A stretch of 5,333 nt of DNA from Candidatus Faecivivens stercoravium. Its GTDB lineage: Bacteria > Bacillota > Clostridia > Oscillospirales > Ruminococcaceae. Position 1 is the first letter of the stretch. Every line of letters begins with the position of its first letter. The stretch covers positions 1-5,333 of the forward strand of contig DVHA01000017.1 of NCBI GenBank assembly GCA_018712425.1, read 5' to 3'. Under the pieces are notes generated by a model. The model saw only the letters and a program-made list of their open reading frames with translations. It did no database searches and had not been told where the DNA came from. Both the position numbers and the translations under genes were made by a program. This document shows, piece by piece, positions 1 to 5,333 of this stretch.

Positions 1-1026
1 CTTTCCGGCTTTCTGCCCGACGGGCGGGATGACTTTGGGGGCGCGGGGGTCAAGCAGCCAGCAGTGGACCGCGTGCCCGTCGTCCGCCTTAAATTCCGGG
101 GCGTCCTCTTTCAGGCAGGCGCCCATGCAGTAGTTGCACCGGGCGGCAAAGGCGCAGCCCTTCGGCGGCGCGAAGAGGTCGGGCGGGGTGCCGGGGATGC
201 TCATCAGCTCCGACTTGGCTTCTCGGCTGGACTGTTCGACGCTCGGCATCGACCCGAGAAGCCCCCAGGTGTAGGGGTGTTTGGGGTTGTAGAAAATCTC
301 ATCCGCCGTCCCCGACTCGACGATCCTGCCGGCGTACATGACGGCGATCCGGTCGGCCATCTGGGCGACGACCCCGAGGTCGTGGGTGATGAGGATGATG
401 GCGGTGCCGAGCTTCTGTTTCAGCCCGTTCATCAGGTCGAGGATCTGGGCCTGCATCGTCACGTCCAGCGCCGTCGTCGGCTCGTCGGCGAAGAGGATCT
501 GGGGGTTGCAGGCGATGGCGATCGCGATCATCACCCGCTGCCGCATCCCGCCCGAGAGGGTGTGGGGGTAGCGCATGTAGGTCTTTTCGGGGTTCGGGAG
601 GCCGACCTGCCGGAGCATCTCGATGGCGATCTCCTTTGCCTTCTCGCGGCTCACCTTCTGGTGCTTGATGATGCCCTCACAGAGCTGCCGGCCGACCCGC
701 ATCGTGGGGTTAAGGCTCGTCATCGAGTCCTGGAAGACCATCGAGAACTCCTTCCCGCGGTAGGCCTCCATCTCCTTGTCGGTCTTGGTGACCAGTTCCT
801 CCCCCTTGTAGAGGATGCTGCCGGATTTAATCCGGGCGGGGGGAGAGGGGAGGAGCTTCATGATCGTCTGGCAGCTGACGCTCTTGCCGCAGCCGGATTC
901 CCCGACGATCGACAGCGTCTCCCCCTTGTCCAGGTAGTAGCTGATCCCCCGCACGGCCTGGACCTCGCCGGCGTAGGTGTCAAAGGAGACCGCGAGGTCG
1001 CGGACCTCCAGAAGATGTTCACTCAT
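1..1026 (-). CDS. oppD: Peptide ABC transporter ATP-binding protein, OppD/DppD family (3' end cut by window edge)
   Basis: This cytoplasmic ATPase subunit would hydrolyse ATP to drive peptide import through the OppB-OppC channel. The frame is open for 342 codons, from the ATG at 1026 to the window edge, with no stop seen. Family members are about 320-360 residues, so only a short tail is probably missing. All ABC motifs are readable: Walker A GESGCGKS at residues 42-49, Q-loop Gln99, signature LSGGMRQ at 157-163, Walker B ILFADE at 177-182 with catalytic Glu182, and H-loop His215. The C-terminal extension typical of the Opp/Dpp ATPases follows, with cysteines at 291, 297, 304 and 322 (plus Cys300) and a closing HCW. 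The start is supported by AAAGGCGG at 1041-1034, 7 nt upstream. The gene begins 30 nt after oppC and is co-transcribed with it. The family is certain; the choice between Opp and Dpp naming, and the substrate, is not. Confidence 0.95.
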   Translation of the reverse strand, partial: MSEHLLEVRDLAVSFDTYAGEVQAVRGISYYLDKGETLSIVGESGCGKSVSCQTIMKLLPSPPARIKSGSILYKGEELVTKTDKEMEAYRGKEFSMVFQDSMTSLNPTMRVGRQLCEGIIKHQKVSREKAKEIAIEMLRQVGLPNPEKTYMRYPHTLSGGMRQRVMIAIAIACNPQILFADEPTTALDVTMQAQILDLMNGLKQKLGTAIILITHDLGVVAQMADRIAVMYAGRIVESGTADEIFYNPKHPYTWGLLGSMPSVEQSSREAKSELMSIPGTPPDLFAPPKGCAFAARCNYCMGACLKEDAPEFKADDGHAVHCWLLDPRAPKVIPPVGQKAGK

Positions 1027-1056
1027 ATCGTTTCCGCCTTTCTTCGTTTGGGTGCA

Positions 1057-2016
1057 TCAGTCGCGCAGGTGGGGGTCCAGCGCGTCCCGCAGGGAGTTGC
1101 CGAACAGGTAGAAGGCGAGGATGGTGATGCTGATGAAGGCGCCGGGGATCCACAGCTGGTAGGGCGAGGTCCTGAAGAGGGAGGAGCCGATCTGGGAGAG
1201 CTGGCCCCAGGAGGTCATCGGCGACTTGATGCCCAGCCCGATGAAGCTGAGGTAGGCCTCCATGAAGATGGCGCCGGGGATGGCGGCGGTGATCGAAACC
1301 ACCTGCTGCCCCAGGATGTTGGGGAGGATGTAGCGGAAGATCTGCCGCATCGGGCCCGCCCCCTGGGCCTTGGCCGCCAGGACGAACTCCCGGTTTTTAA
1401 ACTGTAAGATCCGCCCCCGGATAAACCGGGCCGCCCCCATCCAGCCGACCATCGCGATGGTCGCGATGATGGCCGCCGGGCCGGAGCCCAGCAGGAGCAT
1501 CATCAGCGTCACATAGACCAGCTCCGGGATGCACAGGCCGACGTCGATCACCCGCATGATGACCATGTCGACCCAGCCGCCGAAGTAGCCGGAGATGCCG
1601 CCGATAAAGATACCGACGATCTGGGGGGCAATCGCGCCGCCGAGGCCGATGAGGAGCGACACCCGCGCCCCGACCCAGACCCGCGCCCAGAGGTCGCGGC
1701 CCAGCTGGTCGGTGCCGAACCAGTGCTCGGCGCTGGGGGGCTGGTTAATGGCGGAAAGGTCGTTGGTCGAATAGTCGTAGGGGCTAAACATCGGGGCGAA
1801 GATGGCCATCAGCGCGATGATGGCAATGACCGCAAGGCTTGCCATCGCCACCTTGTCCTGCCGAATCCGCCGGAAGACGTCCGCCCAGTAGCTGACGCTG
1901 GGCCGGACCACCTGGTCGGCCGCTTTCCCCTCCCGGGGGATAAACTGGAAATCGGCGTCGGTCAGGGCGGCGGCCGTTTCCGGGGCAGCCGTGACGGCCG
2001 CGGGTTTCTGTTTCAT
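1057..2016 (-). CDS. oppC: Peptide ABC transporter permease, OppC/DppC family
   Basis: This inner-membrane permease pairs with OppB to form the translocation pore. Starting at the ATG at 2016 it has 319 residues, slightly over 300 as usual for OppC. A polar N-terminal tail (about 1-55) leads into the OppC_N-type region with the first membrane helix (about 57-75). A periplasm-facing-type loop carries the family hallmark FGTDQLGRD at 100-108, and the multi-helix permease core follows. The EAA loop that docks on the ATPase is at about 210-233 (EFVLAAKAQGAG then RYILPN). The protein ends in DALDPHLRD, typical of OppC. An in-frame GTG at 2025 would add three residues, but it lies inside the GAGGTG ribosome binding site, so the ATG is preferred. 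It starts 10 nt after the oppB stop, which suggests translational coupling. Family assignment is very secure; substrate is unknown. Confidence 0.95.
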   Translation of the reverse strand: MKQKPAAVTAAPETAAALTDADFQFIPREGKAADQVVRPSVSYWADVFRRIRQDKVAMASLAVIAIIALMAIFAPMFSPYDYSTNDLSAINQPPSAEHWFGTDQLGRDLWARVWVGARVSLLIGLGGAIAPQIVGIFIGGISGYFGGWVDMVIMRVIDVGLCIPELVYVTLMMLLLGSGPAAIIATIAMVGWMGAARFIRGRILQFKNREFVLAAKAQGAGPMRQIFRYILPNILGQQVVSITAAIPGAIFMEAYLSFIGLGIKSPMTSWGQLSQIGSSLFRTSPYQLWIPGAFISITILAFYLFGNSLRDALDPHLRD

Positions 2017-2022
2017 ATCCTG

Positions 2023-2028
2023 CACCTC
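2023..2028 (-). promoter_or_regulatory. Ribosome binding site that fixes the oppC start
   Basis: The minus strand reads GAGGTG at 2028-2023, 6 nt before the ATG at 2016-2014. It overlaps the end of the oppB stop codon (TGA at 2029-2027). The alternative GTG start (2025-2023) is part of this motif and has no good Shine-Dalgarno of its own, so oppC most likely starts at 2016. The overlap of stop and RBS is a common arrangement for translational coupling. Confidence 0.7.
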
Positions 2029-2947
2029 ACTTTACAACGCGGATCCGCGGGTCCACAAGCCCGTAGATCAAATCGATGATGAAGTTTGCCGCGACGATAA
2101 ATACGCCGAAGAAGACGGTCAGGCCCAGCGTCATCGTATAGTCCAGGCCGGTGACCGAGTTGACGAAATAGGCGCCGATGCCGGGGATCGCGAAGATCTG
2201 CTCGACGACGAAGGAGCCCATCAGGATTGAGACGATCTCCAGCCCGAGGTTGGGGATCATCGGGATAATCGCGTTGCGGATCTGGTGGCTCCAGACAATC
2301 CGCGCGGAGGAGAGGCCCTTGGCCTTGGCGGTTTTCACATAGTCCTCCGATATGACCTCCAGCATCAGCGTCCGCATCGTCCTGGTCCGCCCGGCGATGC
2401 TGCCGATGGCAAGGGTCAGGGTCGGGAGGATGGTGTAGGCAAAGCTCTTCCACTGGGCGACCGGGAGCCACTGGAGCCGGATCGCGAAGATATACTGGAG
2501 AAGCGCCGCGATGATAAAGACCGGGACCGAGACGCCCAGCACCGCGAAGGCGACCAGCCCGTAGTCGAGGGCTTTGCCCCGCTTGCGGGCGGCGACGATG
2601 CCGAAGAAGACGCCCAGCGGCAGCGAGAGCAGGAAGGCCTGCAAGCCCAGCTGGGCCGAGATCGGGAACTTCTCGGCGATGATGCCGTTGACCGACTGGC
2701 CGGCGTATTTATAGGAGGTGCCGAAGTCGCCGTGGAGGAGGTTGCCCATAAAGGTCAGGTACTGCTTCCAGAGCGGTTCGTTGAGGCCGTAGTAGTCCAT
2801 CAGCTGGTCGATCATATCCTGGCTGAGCAGCTGGTCGGTCGAGAAGGGGTTGCCCGGCAGCAGGTGCAGCAGGAAGAAGCTGGCGGTCGCGATCAGCCAG
2901 ATGGTGACAATCGAGATGACCAGCCGCCGGAGGATGTATTTGACCAT
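2027..2947 (-). CDS. oppB: Peptide ABC transporter permease, OppB/DppB family
   Basis: This is the first of the two membrane permeases of the peptide importer. At 306 residues it has the usual family length. It opens with MVKYILRRL and a first membrane helix (about 9-30) ending in LLPGNPF, the standard OppB/DppB N-terminus. A loop with YGLNEPLWKQY at 53-63 and GDFGTSY at 73-79 follows, then the permease core. The EAA coupling loop is at about 198-221 (EDYVKTAKAKGL), and FAIPGIG is at 252-258. The C-terminus VDPRIRV is also typical. The likely ribosome binding site is GAAAGGTG at 2967-2960, which leaves a rather long 12-nt spacer. No separate promoter is evident in the 45 nt between the upstream hairpin and the start, so expression probably depends on readthrough from oppA. 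It is followed after 10 nt by oppC. Family is secure; substrate is not shown. Confidence 0.95.
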   Translation of the reverse strand: MVKYILRRLVISIVTIWLIATASFFLLHLLPGNPFSTDQLLSQDMIDQLMDYYGLNEPLWKQYLTFMGNLLHGDFGTSYKYAGQSVNGIIAEKFPISAQLGLQAFLLSLPLGVFFGIVAARKRGKALDYGLVAFAVLGVSVPVFIIAALLQYIFAIRLQWLPVAQWKSFAYTILPTLTLAIGSIAGRTRTMRTLMLEVISEDYVKTAKAKGLSSARIVWSHQIRNAIIPMIPNLGLEIVSILMGSFVVEQIFAIPGIGAYFVNSVTGLDYTMTLGLTVFFGVFIVAANFIIDLIYGLVDPRIRVVK

Positions 2948-2992
2948 TTTTAACGTTCACACCTTTCAAAACGGGGAAGGGGCGTTATGAAC

Positions 2993-3032
2993 AAAAAGGA
3001 AGGCCGCGGGAATCCGCAGCGCCTTCCTTTTT
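2993..3032 (-). terminator. Strong bidirectional intrinsic terminator-like hairpin between oppA and oppB
   Basis: The outer arms AAAAAGGAAGGC (2993-3004) and GCCTTCCTTTTT (3021-3032) are perfectly complementary over 12 bp. Inside them GCGG (3006-3009) pairs with CCGC (3014-3017) around a GAAT loop. Read on either strand, a GC-containing stem is followed by a run of T. It lies 19 nt beyond the oppA stop codon and 45 nt before oppB. In transporter operons a hairpin at this place commonly gives partial termination or stabilises the upstream message, so that more binding protein than permease is made. That role is inferred here from position. Confidence 0.88.
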
Positions 3033-3051
3033 GCCGGCCGAAAGTGTGGGT

Positions 3052-4773
3052 TTACTTATTTACCTGGAGGTTCTCAAACTGGAACCCGGCGCCGAGGTCG
3101 CCGATCGCGAAGCCCTCGACATAGTCCTGGGTGGCATAAGCGGTGGTCAGGCCGTAGAAGGGGATGATGCAGGCCCCGTCGACGAGGATCTGCTCCGCCT
3201 GCTGGGTCAGCGCATACTTCTCCGCCTTGTCGGTGGCAGCTTTGACCTGCTCGACGAGGGCGTCGTACTCGTCATTCGTCCAGATGCCGTTGTTGTAGTC
3301 GCCGCCGTTTACAAAGTTCTCCAGCGCGTCGTAGGGGGTCAGCGAGGAGGAGATGCTGATGGCAAAGATGTCAAACTGGTTGCTGGAGTAGTTGCCGATG
3401 GCGGTGCCGATCGGGTACTGGTCCAGCTGGATCGTCTCAATGCCGAGGTTTTGCTTCCACTGGTCAATGAGCGTCTCGCACATCAGCCGCTGCTGGGCGG
3501 TGTCCCAGGTGACAAAGTGCATCTCGGGCAGTTCGGCGACCGAGCTCATCCCCAGTTCCTCGAGGGCCAGCGCCAGGTATTCCTGGGCCTGTTCGACGTC
3601 CCCTTCGAGGGGCGGGCAGTCGACCGGGTACTCGTCGGCGAAGCTGCCGCCGTCGAGGCCTTCATAGAAGGGGAGGGTCAGCCGGCTGTAGGGGGTGCTG
3701 AGGGGGGTGATGGCCGCGACGGTGGAGCTGCGGTCGATCGCGTAGTTTAAGGCGTTGCGGAAGTTCTGGTTGGAGAGGACGGCCGCCGCTTCCTCGCTCA
3801 TGCCGTTTTCGTTGATCCAGATATACATCATCCCGCCGCCGCCGGTCTGGATGGTGGTGTAGTCGGCCAGCGCGTCCTTATATTGGGTCGAGACGCTGGC
3901 CAGCGCGTCCACCTCGCCCGACTCAAACATCGAATAGGCGGTGTTTGCGTCGTCGACGTCCAGAAGGGTGATCGTCTCCACCGGGAAGGACTCGTCGGCG
4001 TTCCAGTACTCGAGGTTCTTGGTGAAGGTCAGGGAGGAATCCAGCACCCATTCAGTCAGCACATACGGCCCGCTGTACTGCAGCGCGTCGACCGAAGAGC
4101 CGAGGCTCTCGCCCTGGGCCTCGACGAAGTCCTGCCGGAGGGGCGTCGGGGCGCTGGTGGCGAGCTGGAGGATATAGTCGTCGTTGGGCTCGGTGAGGGT
4201 GATCTCGAGGGTCTTGTCGTCGATGGCCTTGACGCCGACATCTTCCCAGCTCCCGGAACCGGTGTTGAAGGCCTCGGCGCCGGCGATGTCATAGTAGCCG
4301 GATGCCTGGGGGCAGCCCATGTCGGGGGAGGTGTAGCAGTAGAGGGCATAGGCGAAGTGCTCGGCGGTGATCGGCTCGCCGTCCGACCAGTTGGCGTCCC
4401 GCAGGTGGAAGGTGTAGGTCAGCCCGTCGTCCGAGACGTCGTAGGTCTCGCAGATCTCGTTCTGGACCCCGTCAGCGGTGTAGCGGAAGAGGCTGGACTG
4501 TAAGAGGTAGAAGGAGTTGCCGTCGTCGGTCGACTGGGAGAGGATCGGGTTTAAGGTGACCGGCTGGCCGCCGATGAAGGTGAAGGTCATCGGGTCTGCA
4601 CTGGTATCGGCGGACGTGTCTGTGCTCTCGCCCGTGCCGGATTCGGCGCTGCTGGTTTCGGCGGAGCTGGAAGAACCGGACGAGGACGTCCCGTCGTCGG
4701 TATAGGTCCCGCAGCCGCCGAGGGCCGCGAGCACCACGGCGCCCGACAGCATGGCAGCGAGGATTTTTTTCAT
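3052..4773 (-). CDS. oppA: Peptide ABC transporter substrate-binding lipoprotein, OppA/DppA family
   Basis: This extracytoplasmic binding protein would capture peptide and deliver it to the OppBC channel. At 573 residues it fits the family (roughly 530-600). The N-terminus is a lipoprotein signal: KK at 2-3, a hydrophobic stretch, and a lipobox LGGC with the lipidated Cys at residue 21. A flexible linker of about 40 residues, rich in Ser, Thr, Asp and Glu, follows (about 22-60). The mature SBP_bac_5-type fold then begins (LNPILSQSTD at 74-83). The family signature region FHLRDANWSDGEPITAEHF is at 122-140, and ALNYAIDRS at 341-349 is the usual second-lobe helix. The ATG has AAGGAGGA 7 nt upstream. 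The gene is first in the operon, is preceded by a strong promoter and is followed by a terminator hairpin. Ligand specificity is not readable from sequence; dipeptide, oligopeptide or another solute is possible. Confidence 0.94.
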   Translation of the reverse strand: MKKILAAMLSGAVVLAALGGCGTYTDDGTSSSGSSSSAETSSAESGTGESTDTSADTSADPMTFTFIGGQPVTLNPILSQSTDDGNSFYLLQSSLFRYTADGVQNEICETYDVSDDGLTYTFHLRDANWSDGEPITAEHFAYALYCYTSPDMGCPQASGYYDIAGAEAFNTGSGSWEDVGVKAIDDKTLEITLTEPNDDYILQLATSAPTPLRQDFVEAQGESLGSSVDALQYSGPYVLTEWVLDSSLTFTKNLEYWNADESFPVETITLLDVDDANTAYSMFESGEVDALASVSTQYKDALADYTTIQTGGGGMMYIWINENGMSEEAAAVLSNQNFRNALNYAIDRSSTVAAITPLSTPYSRLTLPFYEGLDGGSFADEYPVDCPPLEGDVEQAQEYLALALEELGMSSVAELPEMHFVTWDTAQQRLMCETLIDQWKQNLGIETIQLDQYPIGTAIGNYSSNQFDIFAISISSSLTPYDALENFVNGGDYNNGIWTNDEYDALVEQVKAATDKAEKYALTQQAEQILVDGACIIPFYGLTTAYATQDYVEGFAIGDLGAGFQFENLQVNK

Positions 4774-4891
4774 AGAAGATTCCTCCTTAAATCAAAACCT
4801 GACAGAAACTGAATAAGGGAACGCGTTACCAATTCTATGTGTTAAAGCGAACCAGTTGTCAGACATCCCCTGTATCTGTCTGTTATTATTA
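4774..4891 (-). promoter_or_regulatory. oppA 5' leader with two mutually exclusive hairpins and a possible leader-peptide ORF
   Basis: The predicted transcript starts near 4891, giving a leader of about 118 nt. Hairpin A pairs CAGACA (4882-4877) with TGTCTG (4865-4860) around an 11-nt loop. Hairpin B pairs CTGACA plus ACTG (4862-4853) with CAGT, a 3-nt bulge and TGTCAG (4811-4799). The two share 4860-4862 and cannot form together. The 3' arm of B ends 10 nt before the Shine-Dalgarno. A 24-codon ORF (ATG at 4866, TGA at 4794-4792) covers this stretch and stops 3 nt before the Shine-Dalgarno, but its start has only GGGG directly against the ATG. I recognise no known riboswitch class. The pairings are seen; a regulatory role is inference. 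Confidence 0.35.
4781..4788 (-). promoter_or_regulatory. Near-perfect Shine-Dalgarno of oppA
   Basis: The minus strand reads AAGGAGGA at 4788-4781, complementary to the 3' end of 16S rRNA, and is spaced 7 nt from the oppA ATG. It is clearly stronger than the ribosome binding sites of oppB, oppC and oppD, consistent with a binding protein made in excess over the membrane parts. Confidence 0.85.
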
Positions 4892-4897
4892 CTGATA

Positions 4898-4926
4898 ATA
4901 CTAGCATGGCGGGCGGCCTTTGTCAA
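4898..4926 (-). promoter_or_regulatory. Near-consensus vegetative promoter of the opp operon
   Basis: On the minus strand TTGACA (4926-4921) is followed after exactly 17 nt by TAGTAT (4903-4898). The -10 is preceded by TGC, an extended -10 motif. Just upstream of the -35 lies an A-tract (seven A at 4944-4938, then AAAT), which could act as an UP element. Transcription would begin near 4891 and run through oppA. This is the only convincing promoter in front of the operon. Confidence 0.85.
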
Positions 4927-5147
4927 CTACTATTTGATTTTTTTCAACAATTGGTTGATATTTTCGCGGATAAAACCAATTACAGGGGCGGATATTTGTT
5001 TAAAACCGTCAAAATCACGATAAAAATGAATTTTTGACTGAATATAGATGCAATGTGTATGGGAAAATGCGGGAAAAACCCGGCCGTTCCCAGCCGTGCC
5101 CGGGCCGATTTGCAATATACAGCCCTCAAATCCTGCGAAAATGTCGC
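4927..5147. other. AT-richer spacer between divergent promoters with several inverted repeats; no convincing gene
   Basis: This stretch has lower GC than the operon and no ORF with family features. It contains dyads that could bind regulators. TCAAC/GTTGA is at 4944-4948 and 4954-4958. AATTGGTT/AACCAATT is at 4949-4956 and 4974-4981, with a 17-nt spacer. GTCAAAA/TTTTGAC is at 5008-5014 and 5032-5038, also with a 17-nt spacer. An imperfect hairpin lies at 5060-5092 (TGGGAA/TTCCCA outside, CGGG/CCCG inside). None is followed by a T-tract on either strand, so they do not look like terminators. Their function is unknown. Confidence 0.4.
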
Positions 5148-5176
5148 TTGACAACCGTTTCTTTCCATGTTACATT
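5148..5176 (+). promoter_or_regulatory. Predicted divergent promoter reading rightwards
   Basis: The plus strand has a perfect TTGACA at 5148-5153, a 17-nt spacer and TACATT at 5171-5176 (4 of 6 matches to TATAAT). The -10 is preceded by TGT, an extended -10 motif that compensates for the weaker box. Transcription would begin near 5183 and go into the structured region at the right edge. No start codon with a Shine-Dalgarno is visible downstream in the window, so the product lies beyond the edge or is an RNA. Confidence 0.6.
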
Positions 5177-5182
5177 GGTAAT

Positions 5183-5233
5183 ACTGGACAGTCTACTGGA
5201 CAAATCAGCGCGGGAATCGATTTTGGCTGGACA
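5183..5233 (+). repeat. Three copies of CTGGACA at and after the divergent promoter start site
   Basis: CTGGACA occurs at 5184-5190, 5196-5202 and 5227-5233. The first two are extended to ACTGGACA and start 12 bp apart. The first copy also forms a small dyad, ACTG-GA-CAGT (5183-5192), lying on the predicted start site of the rightward promoter. This placement would suit an operator for a repressor, but the motif matches no regulator site I recognise and may be part of the RNA structure downstream. Confidence 0.35.
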
Positions 5234-5333
5234 ATATCCTGTCGAGCGGCGCACTTCCTTCGAAGACCGGCCTCCCACGGCCGGTCTCATGCGTGTGGAG
5301 CGGGTAACGCACGCCGCGTCGAACAGCGGGTCC
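5229..5333 (+). other. Strongly foldable GC-rich element at right edge, possible structured RNA or leader (incomplete)
   Basis: Nested pairings are visible. GGAC (5229-5232) can pair with GTCC (5330-5333). CTG-TCGA-GCGGCG (5239-5251) can pair with CGCCGC, a bulged G, TCGA, a bulged A and CAG (5312-5326), which gives 13 pairs. Inside sits a perfect 9-bp hairpin, AGACCGGCC (5264-5272) with GGCCGGTCT (5279-5287), loop TCCCAC. A further stem, GCGTGTG (5291-5297) with CGCACGC (5308-5314), includes one U-G pair that is stable only in plus-strand RNA. It competes with the long stem for 5312-5314. I could not match it to tRNA, tmRNA, SRP RNA, RNase P RNA, T-box or common riboswitch signatures. It lies downstream of the plus-strand promoter. 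The pairing is seen; RNA identity is unknown. Confidence 0.35.

Noticed and set aside
64..1407. Long plus-strand open frame of 447 codons opposite oppD and oppC
   Set aside because: It is antisense to two genes with complete family motifs, shows no recognisable domain and has the Arg/Gly/Asp/Leu-rich composition expected from GC-biased codons read backwards. The other plus-strand frames opposite oppA, oppB and oppC are shadows of the same kind.
2013..2471. Minus-strand 152-codon frame overlapping oppB
   Set aside because: It lies in another frame inside the intact oppB gene, is Pro/Arg/Asp-rich without membrane helices, and has no ribosome binding site. It is a frame shadow.
4820..4827. AACGCGTT palindrome in the oppA leader as a LacI/CcpA-type operator
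   Set aside because: The centre is GC within ACGCGT rather than the CG with AAnCGnTT spacing of LacI-family and cre sites, and the flanks do not match. It may be a chance palindrome.
4930..5154. Minus-strand 74-codon frame upstream of the opp promoter (and an overlapping 62-codon frame at 4980-5168)
   Set aside because: No convincing Shine-Dalgarno precedes either start, neither resembles a known small protein, and the longer one runs to the edge of the opp promoter. The AT-rich, dyad-containing composition fits a regulatory spacer better.
5264..5287. Perfect 9-bp GC-rich hairpin as an intrinsic terminator
   Set aside because: Neither strand has a T-run after the stem, so it lacks the second half of an intrinsic terminator. 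It is treated as part of the larger structured element.
5312..5328. tRNA T-arm-like stem-loop on the minus strand (CGCTG, loop TTCGACG, CGGCG)
   Set aside because: The bases that follow do not give an acceptor strand with CCA, the loop's last base is unusual, and the same bases pair better in the long plus-strand stem. A tRNA 3' end is not supported.
5289..5333. Plus-strand ATG at 5289 opening a frame to the window edge
   Set aside because: There is no Shine-Dalgarno in front of it, the ATG directly follows a 9-bp hairpin, and the frame covers bases involved in the nested stems. It cannot be supported without the sequence beyond 5333.
1..5333. CRISPR array, insertion sequence, integrase, toxin-antitoxin or defence genes
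   Set aside because: I found no regularly spaced repeats, terminal inverted repeats, transposase motifs or small paired genes. The coding part is a conventional transporter operon.

Overview
The window looks like a chromosomal segment from a GC-rich Gram-positive bacterium, most likely a member of the Bacillota/Clostridia such as the Oscillospiraceae. This is inferred from three things: a lipoprotein-type solute-binding protein with a long Ser/Thr/acidic linker, a perfect AAGGAGG-type ribosome binding site, and vegetative consensus promoters (TTGACA with 17-nt spacers) in AT-richer intergenic DNA between GC-rich genes. No species can be named from the sequence.

Nearly all of the window (positions 1 to 4773) is one peptide ABC-transporter operon on the minus strand, read right to left: oppA-like lipoprotein (4773-3052), a strong intrinsic terminator-like hairpin (3032-2993), oppB-like permease (2947-2027), oppC-like permease (2016-1057) and oppD-like ATPase (1026 to beyond position 1). 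The second ATPase (oppF/dppF) usual in this layout is not in the window and would be expected past the left edge. The lipoprotein captures peptide outside the membrane, OppB and OppC form the channel, and OppD, normally with OppF, powers transport. Whether the substrate is oligopeptide, dipeptide or another solute cannot be decided here.

The 560 bases right of the operon (4774-5333) hold no convincing protein gene but much regulatory structure. The operon has a near-consensus promoter at 4926-4898 and a leader of about 118 nt. The leader contains two mutually exclusive hairpins and a 24-codon possible leader-peptide ORF. Upstream are inverted repeats in AT-rich DNA. A second, divergent promoter (5148-5176) points right. 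It is overlapped at its predicted start site by short CTGGACA repeats and followed by a strongly foldable, GC-rich stretch that runs off the window. That right-edge stretch, possibly a structured RNA or the leader of an unseen gene, is the least explained part of the window.

The operon itself is an ordinary, intact and well-conserved transporter. I do not see a new protein system. The items most worth a second look are the right-edge RNA-like structure, the oppA leader and the terminator between oppA and oppB.
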